DNA of 64,000 nt from Caulobacter segnis (GTDB lineage Bacteria; Pseudomonadota; Alphaproteobacteria; Caulobacterales; Caulobacteraceae). The stretch lies in contig NZ_QFQZ01000011.1 in assembly GCF_003243465.1 (NCBI RefSeq), forward strand, positions 1-64,000. Direction: 5' to 3'. Below the pieces are notes generated by a model. The model was not told where the DNA came from. It saw nothing but the letters and a program-made list of their open reading frames with translations, and did not search any database. Shown piece after piece: positions 57,935 to 64,000 of this stretch; position 1 is the first letter of the stretch; each line of letters opens with the position of its first letter. The position numbers were made by a program, and so were the translations under genes.

Positions 57935-58900
57935 CTAAGGCTGCGCCGCGAGGATCACGGCCCACTCGGTCGGCGACAGGTCCGCGCCGCCGTACGCTTT
58001 AGCGTAGTAGCGCTTTAAATCGCCGGAGAACGGCCAGTCTGATCCGGCCACGAAATGGTCAGGTCCGATGCGGCGGATCAGCTGGGCCATGGCCGTCCTG
58101 TCCTCCGCCGTCGTCTTTTCGGTGAAGACCTGGGCCAGGTCGAAACGAAGATGCCGGCCGAACCGCGGGTCGCGACCGAGCGCGTCGGCGAAGGCGCTCA
58201 AGGCGTCCAGCGTCACGGCGTCGATCCCGCCCCAGCCGGCCGCGTGGGCGATGACCACTGGCGTATCTCCCGCAGCGGGCAGCACCTGATCGAGAAACAC
58301 GCCGACATCGCGCGCACCGTAGTCCGCTGCGGCTGTGCGCATGTGGATCATGATCGTCCAGCGGTTGACCGCCGCCGCGCGGAACACCGCCGCTAGCTTG
58401 GTGGCCTGCTCAGGATCACGTAGGTCGACGCCGGAATTCGTCAGGTGCAGCTTCAATCCGGTCACCGCCGGATCGCCGCGCCAGCGGGCGATCTCCGCCA
58501 AGGCGTCAGGAGCCGTCGGGTTGACGCTCACGAAGGCGGCGAGACGATCGGGACGCCGCCGGGCCAGTCCGACGGTGAAGTCATTGGCCTTGCGCAAGAC
58601 CAGGGTCGCATCCGGTCTGGATTCGGCCAGCGGGCTCTCGGCCAGATACGCGGTCGACATCAGCCAGCCCTTGCGGATTCCCGCCTCGTCCATCGCCTTC
58701 AGCGCGTCATCGACCGTCAGCGGGGCGGTGAAGCGCGGGTCACAGGGGCTCTTGCGCATTGGGCTGGCGCAATAGGCCGGCAGGATGTCCAGGATCGCCG
58801 GCGAATGAACGTGCATATGGTGATCGACAGCCGGCCCGGCCCAGGCTTTGCCGGACAGCAACAGCACGCCCGCCAGCGCGCCGCATCGCAGAGACATCAC
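57935..58900 (-). CDS. Exported amidohydrolase-family (TIM-barrel) protein
   Basis: A 321-aa protein with a signal peptide (about 1-21, ends AWA). VDHHMHVHSP carries the first metal ligands; GLKLHLTNSGVDL, VIAHAAGWGG and FVAGSDWPFSG supply the others, as in the amidohydrolase_2 group (decarboxylases and lactonases). Start GTG 58900 is 9 nt after GGGAGG; ATG 58897 is also possible. A terminator at 58926-58957 separates it from the peptidase gene upstream. Substrate unknown. Confidence 0.88.
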   Translation of the reverse strand: MMSLRCGALAGVLLLSGKAWAGPAVDHHMHVHSPAILDILPAYCASPMRKSPCDPRFTAPLTVDDALKAMDEAGIRKGWLMSTAYLAESPLAESRPDATLVLRKANDFTVGLARRRPDRLAAFVSVNPTAPDALAEIARWRGDPAVTGLKLHLTNSGVDLRDPEQATKLAAVFRAAAVNRWTIMIHMRTAAADYGARDVGVFLDQVLPAAGDTPVVIAHAAGWGGIDAVTLDALSAFADALGRDPRFGRHLRFDLAQVFTEKTTAEDRTAMAQLIRRIGPDHFVAGSDWPFSGDLKRYYAKAYGGADLSPTEWAVILAAQP

Positions 58901-58925
58901 GCCCGCTATCCTCCCAGCGGCAAGT

Positions 58926-58957
58926 TGAAAAGGGCGCGGCCGGTCAGGCCCGCGCCC
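58926..58957 (-). terminator. Intrinsic terminator after the S9 peptidase gene
   Basis: Read on the minus strand, a perfect 8-bp stem (58950-58957 with 58932-58939) is followed directly by TTTT. It lies 13 nt after the peptidase stop and ends the riboswitch-controlled unit. Confidence 0.75.
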
Positions 58958-58969
58958 CTCGCCCGCTGG

Positions 58970-60919
58970 CTATTGGCCCAGCAGCGTCTTTCGCCAGAAC
59001 ATGATGCTGGTCCAGAAGTAGTAGTCCTCGTTCTCCTTCTTGCGGAAAACGTGACCCTCGTTCTTGGCCAGCACGTGCCAGACCGAACCGCCGTTGGCCC
59101 GAACAGCCTTGATCATCTGTTCGGCTTCGGACGGCGGCACGCGGGGGTCGGTTCCCCCCGTGGCCACTAGCAGCGGCGTGGTGATCTTGCTGACGCTGGT
59201 CAGGGGCGAGATCTTCATCAGCTGCTCGCGCTGCTTGGGATCGCGCTCGTCGCCGTACTCCACCCGCCGCAGGTCGCGGCGATAGGCCTGGGTGTTCTCC
59301 AGGAAGGTGACGAAGTTGGAGATCGCGACGTAGCAGTTGGCGCCCTTCAGGCGCGGGCTGTAGTGCGTGGCCGAGGCGTAGCACATGTAGCCGCCGTAGG
59401 AGACGCCGTTGACGGCGAACCGGCTGGCGTCCAGCGCGGGGTCCTTCTCCAGGACGTCGAGGAACGCCCCGATGTCCCTGACCGAGTCCTCGCGTTTGAA
59501 CGGACCGTTGTCGAGATTGACGAACCGCGCGCCGTAGCCGGTGGAGCCGCGCACGTTCGGGAAGAACAGCGCCACGCCCAGCTCGTTGAGCAGATAGTTG
59601 TTGGGTCCGAGGAAATCGGGACGCGTCTGCCCCTCGGGGCCGCCGTGAATGTCGACGATCAGTGGGCGCTTGCCAGGGAACTTGGCCGGGTCGGGCTGGT
59701 ACAGGAAGCCCGACACCGTCTCGCCGTCGAAGCTCTTCACCCCCACGAGGCGCGGCTCGACATTGAGGCTCGGGTCGAGGCCGCCGGTCTCGCTGTGGGT
59801 CCACTGGGTGACGGCGAGGGTCTTGGGGTCGATCGAGAAGGCGTCGCCCGGCACCTTCGCCGAAGCCATGCTGAGGCCGATCTGCCCCCACGGCGCGATG
59901 TCGATCGCCGGACCGATGCTGTAGGGGATCACGCCGGCCGGCAGGCCCGTGATCGGCCGCACCGCTCCCGTGGCGATGTCCAGCACCCGCACGCGGGAGA
60001 CGCCCGCCTCGTTGATCGCGTAGACGGCGAAGGCGCCGTCCGGCGAGATCGCGTAGTCGCTGACGTCCCAGCGCGGCTCCTTCGATACCGCGACGAAGCC
60101 GCCCTTCCCGTCCAGCTTGCCCAGGCGCTGGAAGTCCGACCCCTTGTTCGAGGTGAGCCAGACCGAGCCGTCGGCGGCGTACTTGGGATCCACGTACGAC
60201 ACCTTGGCCTTCGGATCGGTGAGCGGCTTCAGCTTGCCGCTCGCCAGATCCAGCTCGTAGACCATCGCCTCGTTGACCGACATGCGGTTCAGGACCAGCG
60301 CTTTCGACCCATCCGCCGAGAAGTCGGCGATGTTCCAGCCGCCGCCGCTGACCTCGGCCACCCGGCGATCGGTCTTCGGATCCTTGGGATCGACGACATA
60401 GAGATCCATGTCCGCGCCGTTGCGGCGCGACGAGGCGTAGCCGACCAGCTTGCCGTCATGCGACCAGGCGCCGAACCAGTTGCGGCTCTTGCCGTCGGTG
60501 ATCAGGCGCGGACGCCCCGCTTCCAGCACGTAGAGCTGGTAGAACTCGTCGCCGCCCTTGTCCTTCTGGATCACCAGCGTGTCGCCCTTGGGCGACAGGG
60601 CCGCGGCCAGGATTGGCTCGTTCTCGAAGCTGATCTGACGACGGTCGCCGTCGGGCTTGGCCACCACGTGCACCTGATCCGAGCCGCCGAAGCGGGTCTT
60701 GATCAGCATCGAGCGGTCGGCCGCGTTCCAGCCGAGGAAGTTGGCGTGCCGGGCCTGAAGATAGGGCGCGGTGGCGGCGACCAGCTCCTGGGGAATGGCT
60801 GGCGCGCCATCGAGGACCATGGCGGCCGGCGGCGCGACGGTCTGGGCCGATGTCGTGGCGAACGGAGCCACGGCGGCGCAGGCCAGCAGGCCCAGCGCCA
60901 GGGAGTGACGGGAGATCAT
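58970..60919 (-). CDS. S9-family serine peptidase (prolyl oligopeptidase / acylaminoacyl-peptidase type), exported
   Basis: A 649-aa peptidase. The signal peptide (1-25) is followed by a beta-propeller domain to about 390 and an alpha/beta-hydrolase domain with VDIHGGPEGQTRPDF, VNGVSYGGYM (nucleophile Ser507), GGTDPRVPPSEAEQM (Asp) and KNEGHVFRKKEN (His). Such enzymes cut short peptides, often N-terminal dipeptides. It is downstream of the TonB receptor with an 85-nt gap containing a strong hairpin, so receptor and peptidase probably form a peptide-uptake unit. Confidence 0.92.
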   Translation of the reverse strand: MISRHSLALGLLACAAVAPFATTSAQTVAPPAAMVLDGAPAIPQELVAATAPYLQARHANFLGWNAADRSMLIKTRFGGSDQVHVVAKPDGDRRQISFENEPILAAALSPKGDTLVIQKDKGGDEFYQLYVLEAGRPRLITDGKSRNWFGAWSHDGKLVGYASSRRNGADMDLYVVDPKDPKTDRRVAEVSGGGWNIADFSADGSKALVLNRMSVNEAMVYELDLASGKLKPLTDPKAKVSYVDPKYAADGSVWLTSNKGSDFQRLGKLDGKGGFVAVSKEPRWDVSDYAISPDGAFAVYAINEAGVSRVRVLDIATGAVRPITGLPAGVIPYSIGPAIDIAPWGQIGLSMASAKVPGDAFSIDPKTLAVTQWTHSETGGLDPSLNVEPRLVGVKSFDGETVSGFLYQPDPAKFPGKRPLIVDIHGGPEGQTRPDFLGPNNYLLNELGVALFFPNVRGSTGYGARFVNLDNGPFKREDSVRDIGAFLDVLEKDPALDASRFAVNGVSYGGYMCYASATHYSPRLKGANCYVAISNFVTFLENTQAYRRDLRRVEYGDERDPKQREQLMKISPLTSVSKITTPLLVATGGTDPRVPPSEAEQMIKAVRANGGSVWHVLAKNEGHVFRKKENEDYYFWTSIMFWRKTLLGQ

Positions 60920-60946
60920 AAGGGAACGCCTCGGAAAAAGGAGGGT

Positions 60947-60990
60947 GCGCCGCCGGCGGGGGACGCTGGGGGGGAAGCGGCCGGCGGCGC
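60947..60990 (-). repeat. Strong intercistronic hairpin between TonB receptor and peptidase genes
   Basis: Perfect 11-bp inverted repeat (60947-60957 with 60980-60990) with a 22-nt loop, 14 nt after the receptor stop. No T-run; likely partial termination or 3'-end protection of the receptor mRNA. Confidence 0.6.
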
Positions 60991-61004
60991 GGTGTCGGGC
61001 GGGC

Positions 61005-63710
61005 TTAGAAACGCATCCGCGCGCCGACAGTCACATAGCGACCGATCACGTCGTAGTACGGCGAGTACAGCGAGCTGACCGGCGGGGCCTTGTCGAAGAG
61101 GTTGGTGGCGTTGGCGTACAGCTGGACCTCGTGGCCCATCACCTCGGGCAGCTTGGCCTGCACGCCGAGATCGACATAGGTGTAGGCCTTGATGTGGCCG
61201 TTCACGAGGTCGACGGTGCGGTTGTAGTCGCCCGCCGAGATGTAGCGAGCGCGCAGGTTGGCGCTGAACACCTGGCCCGACCAGTCGAGGCTGCCGGTCA
61301 TCCGGGTCTTGGGCGTGCCCAGGCCGAACGAATAGCCCTGCGACTTCACGTACTCGATCTTGCTGACCTTGTCGTTGGTGGTCAGGCTATTGACCCAGGT
61401 CATCAGCCAGCGGGCGCGGATGCGGCCCGGGGCGTTGGGGATGATCCGGTCAAACGCGGTCGCGTACGAGATCTCGGCGTCGACGCCATCGGTCTTGTAA
61501 TTGGCCAGGTTGACGTAGGTCGAGACGATCCGGCTGATCGTGCCGCTGGCGTCGCGGGTGACCCGCGAGCACATGTCGGCATTGCCGTTGTTGCAACGCG
61601 TGACGATGTCCTGGGCCGAGACCGTGGTGATCACGTTGTCGATGTCGATGTCGAAGTAGTCGACCGAGATGTTGAAGCCCGGCAGGGCCGGCGGCGAATA
61701 GGCGAAGCCGGTCGTGAAAGTCTTGGCCGTCTCGGGCGTCAGGTTCGGATTACCGCCGCCGTTGGTCAGCACATAGACGCTGGAGTTGGTCTTCTGGTCG
61801 ACGATCGTGTTGTAGCCGGTCGTGCTGGTCGTGAAGAGTTCGCTCAGATTGGCCGAGCGGATGTCACGCGACTTGGTGATCCGGCCCCGGAAGCCCGGGA
61901 AGAACTCGTTGGTGGCGCCCAGCTTCCACGACCAGATCGAGCCGGTGGTGTTGTAGTCTGAGATGCGGGCCGCGGCGTTGACTTCCAGCTTGTTGAAGAC
62001 CGGAACGTCGCGGATGACCGGGACCAGGACCTCGGCGAAGCCTTCCTTGACGCTGTAGCTGCCCGACATGGCCGAGAAGCTGAACGTCGTGAACGCCTTG
62101 GCCGCGTCCAGCGCGCCCACGGTGCGGTCGATCGACTCCTTGCGCGCCTCGGCGCCGACGGCGATCGAGACAGGGCCAGCCGGCAGGCTGAAGGGCTCGC
62201 CGCGCAGGCTGAAGCCGCCGACGTCCAGCTTGCTGGTCTCGCGCTGGCTGGGCGTGCCGGTCACATAGTCCAGCGCCGCCTTGGAGGGCGCGCCCTGACC
62301 GAACAGGTTGATTGGGACGCAGCTGGTCGAGGCGTTGGTCAGAGCGACCCGGCAGATCGGCTGGCCCGTGGTCGGGCTGATCACCGAGTCCACGGCGTTG
62401 GCGTAGTTCTGGGTCAGGAAGAACCCGGGCGTGTCGATATTGTTCTCGTTTTCGCCGTGGCTGTAGTAGGCGCTCCAGCGCCAGCCGTCACCGAACTCTC
62501 CATCCAGCGCGATGGTGCCTTGGGTCGAGACGCGTTCGAAATCGATCGTCGGATAGGCTTCGGTGTTGAAGCGACCCATGGTGAACGAGGTCTGGCCGGC
62601 CGCGGCCAGGGCCGACTTCACGGCGGCAGGCAGGAAGGCGTTGTCCGACTTGATCGTCAGGTTGCCGCGGTTGTGGTCGCCGAACCAGATGTAGTTGTTC
62701 CACATCCGCGAGCGGCGCAGCTCTGCCGTCAGCTTGACCTTGTCGGTCAGGTCATAGGTGACGCCGGCCATGGAGGCGTAGCGCTTCTGCGGCGTGACCA
62801 GGGGCGACAGGTCGTCGTTGGACGGGCCTTCGCCGCCGACCGTGTTGGTTCCGACGACCGTGCCGTAGTTGAAATCGCGCAGAGTGCCGTCGGGATTGAA
62901 GGTCTTGCCCTTCAGCACGCCCGACATGATCAGGCCGCCAGGCGCGGCGTTGGAGAAGCCCACGTTCGGCGCCAGAATGAAGCGGCCCGCGCCGTTCGAG
63001 ACCGTTGCCCAACGGCCGATGTTCGGACGGCTGTCCTTCGGGATCACCCCGTCGTTGTCCAGATATTCAGCGCCGATCACGAAGTGGCCGCGGCCGTCGG
63101 CGAAGGCCTTGCCGGCCGCGCCTTCGAGGCGAACCTGCTTAGCGTCGTGGAACGAGGACTCGCCGCCCTCCACGCCCAGCTTCAGGCCGGTGAAGGTGCG
63201 GTCGATGGTGATGTTCACGACGCCGGCCACGGCGCCCGAACCCCAGGCCGCCGAGGCGCCGCCGGTCACCACGTCCACGCCCTTGGTCAGGACGCTCGGG
63301 ATCAGGTTCAGGTCGTTGTCGCCCGAGAAGCGACGGCCGTTGAGCAGCACCAGGGTGCGGCTGATGCCCAGGCCGCGCAGGTCGACGGGCGCGTTCCCCG
63401 CGCCGGTGTTGGTGCCCGTGGTCTGAGGCGACGTGGTGGCGCGGAACTGCGGCAGGTCATTGAGCGCGGCCGCGATGTTCGGACGCGCGCCGACGCTCAG
63501 GTCCTGAGCGGTGACGCGCACCGTCGGGGTCGGCGCTTCGAAGCCGGCTCGGTCGATGCGCGAGGCCGTGACGACGATTTCGCCGACGCTCGTCGCTTCC
63601 TCGGACTTGGCCGCCTCCTGGGCGAGCGCGGCGCCGTGCAGAGCCACGACGGCGGGAACGAGGCTGCAACCCAGCAGCAGGCTTCGGCGGGTTTGGCGTG
63701 AAAGAGTCAA
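61005..63710 (-). CDS. TonB-dependent receptor, probable peptide or amino-acid-derivative importer
   Basis: A 901-aa outer-membrane receptor. The signal peptide (about 1-30) is followed by a TonB-box-like VGEIVVTASRIDR, a plug with IAAALNDLPQFRAT, VDLRGLGISRTLVLLNGRRF and GGASAAWGSGAVAGVVNI, and a long barrel ending in Phe (VGARMRF). The start is TTG 63710, 8 nt after GAGGGGA. A tandem glycine riboswitch lies about 120 nt upstream, and an S9 peptidase follows, which together point to peptide-type cargo. Confidence 0.93.
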   Translation of the reverse strand: MTLSRQTRRSLLLGCSLVPAVVALHGAALAQEAAKSEEATSVGEIVVTASRIDRAGFEAPTPTVRVTAQDLSVGARPNIAAALNDLPQFRATTSPQTTGTNTGAGNAPVDLRGLGISRTLVLLNGRRFSGDNDLNLIPSVLTKGVDVVTGGASAAWGSGAVAGVVNITIDRTFTGLKLGVEGGESSFHDAKQVRLEGAAGKAFADGRGHFVIGAEYLDNDGVIPKDSRPNIGRWATVSNGAGRFILAPNVGFSNAAPGGLIMSGVLKGKTFNPDGTLRDFNYGTVVGTNTVGGEGPSNDDLSPLVTPQKRYASMAGVTYDLTDKVKLTAELRRSRMWNNYIWFGDHNRGNLTIKSDNAFLPAAVKSALAAAGQTSFTMGRFNTEAYPTIDFERVSTQGTIALDGEFGDGWRWSAYYSHGENENNIDTPGFFLTQNYANAVDSVISPTTGQPICRVALTNASTSCVPINLFGQGAPSKAALDYVTGTPSQRETSKLDVGGFSLRGEPFSLPAGPVSIAVGAEARKESIDRTVGALDAAKAFTTFSFSAMSGSYSVKEGFAEVLVPVIRDVPVFNKLEVNAAARISDYNTTGSIWSWKLGATNEFFPGFRGRITKSRDIRSANLSELFTTSTTGYNTIVDQKTNSSVYVLTNGGGNPNLTPETAKTFTTGFAYSPPALPGFNISVDYFDIDIDNVITTVSAQDIVTRCNNGNADMCSRVTRDASGTISRIVSTYVNLANYKTDGVDAEISYATAFDRIIPNAPGRIRARWLMTWVNSLTTNDKVSKIEYVKSQGYSFGLGTPKTRMTGSLDWSGQVFSANLRARYISAGDYNRTVDLVNGHIKAYTYVDLGVQAKLPEVMGHEVQLYANATNLFDKAPPVSSLYSPYYDVIGRYVTVGARMRF

Positions 63711-63831
63711 ACGAGATCCCCTCTGTTTCTCAGCAGTCGACAGTCGCCCTCTCCTGGGTCGCCGCGGCGCGGCAACCGGCAGGCGCGCGTCGCCGGGAAG
63801 ACCAGCTTCCGGAGACCTCGCTCAGGCGGTT

Positions 63832-63945
63832 CCTCTGCCCCCGCTGTCCCTTGGCCTGAGAGATTCAGGCGCACACGCGCCCTTGCTCCTTCGGCGAGGT
63901 CGCCCACGAACGGAGCGATCCTGCTTTCCAGCGTCCTCTTGCTCT
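63832..63945 (-). promoter_or_regulatory. Glycine riboswitch, second aptamer
   Basis: On the minus strand the region reads AGAGGACGCTGGAAAGCAGG, CGCCGAAGGAGCAAGG, then GAATCTCTCAGGCCAAGGGACAGCG, the conserved order of a glycine (gcvT) aptamer. A hairpin follows at 63757-63777 (8-bp stem), which may be part of the expression platform. The aptamer directly precedes the TonB receptor gene. Confidence 0.9.
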
Positions 63946-64000
63946 GCGGTCCCTGTTGCCTGAGCGTTTCCGGGGCGGTTGCGCCTTCGGCGTCGGGTCG
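63946..64000 (-). promoter_or_regulatory. Glycine riboswitch, first aptamer (truncated by the window end)
   Basis: The 3' part of a second aptamer is visible: GACGCCGAAGGCGCAACC, GGAAACGCTCAGGCAACAGGGACCGCAG. Its 5' part lies beyond position 64000. Tandem arrangement with a short linker is standard for glycine riboswitches. Confidence 0.87.

Noticed and set aside
62457..63701. 414-codon open frame on the plus strand near the right end
   Set aside because: Antisense to the TonB receptor plug; no domain recognised and low-complexity composition.
1..64000. CRISPR arrays, insertion sequences, integrases, rRNA genes
   Set aside because: No regularly spaced repeats, transposase or integrase motifs, or rRNA-like stretches were seen; the single tRNA-Ser at 57600-57689 shows no flanking integrase or duplicated 3' end.

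Overview
The window is high-GC alphaproteobacterial DNA that looks like Caulobacter or a close relative in Caulobacteraceae. Supporting points are the density of TonB-dependent receptors (one of the large Xanthomonas/Caulobacter type), LacI-regulated glycoside hydrolase islands, a TonB-linked flavin halogenase, and the housekeeping block rlpA-tmk-holB-tatD-MBL hydrolase. This is read from gene content and translated sequence only; no database search was possible.

Layout. (1) 1-11237: a hemicellulose (arabinoxylan/arabinan) locus. Two units diverge from 3272-3502: leftwards an esterase, a GH27 glycosidase and the 5' end of an IlvD/Edd sugar-acid dehydratase; rightwards GH51 arabinofuranosidase, GH3 xylosidase-like enzyme and a SASA acetylesterase. 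A separate acetylesterase-like hydrolase follows. (2) 11377-22487: B12 uptake and late cobalamin assembly. A cobalamin riboswitch precedes a ten-gene leftward operon (btuB, cobC, btuF, btuC, btuD, cobD, cobQ, cobT, cobS and a Cys-phosphatase), with cobU/cobP diverging. (3) 22572-31978: LacI regulator, large TonB receptor, flavin-dependent halogenase, GH3 and GH30, probably for a beta-glucan or related glucoside, followed by a leftward two-component pair (response regulator and beta-propeller sensor kinase). (4) 35950-42657: a Tat-leader chloroperoxidase-like hydrolase, then a tightly overlapped operon of YcaC-like hydrolase, XapX protein, YtcJ-like amidohydrolase with a Cys/His tail, DoxX, DUF1275 and an alginate-export-type outer-membrane protein.

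(5) 42665-52746: a set that fits oxidative (3-keto) sugar or glycoside catabolism. It has a GMC dehydrogenase with Tat small subunit, a cytochrome c, two sugar isomerase/epimerase-fold proteins, a Gfo/Idh/MocA oxidoreductase, two 3-keto-disaccharide hydrolase-family (DUF1080) proteins, a NupG-type transporter and a LacI regulator. (6) 52871-57689: a small HTH-like protein, the housekeeping operon and tRNA-Ser(UGA). (7) 57935-64000: an amidohydrolase, then a unit of TonB receptor plus S9 peptidase preceded by a tandem glycine riboswitch that runs off the right end of the window.

Most genes inside operons overlap by 1-14 nt (TGATG, ATGA, GTGA), indicating translational coupling. The most unusual items are the glycine riboswitch in front of a TonB receptor, the phosphatase coupled to cobS, and the complete 3-keto-sugar gene set with a shared operator-like element.
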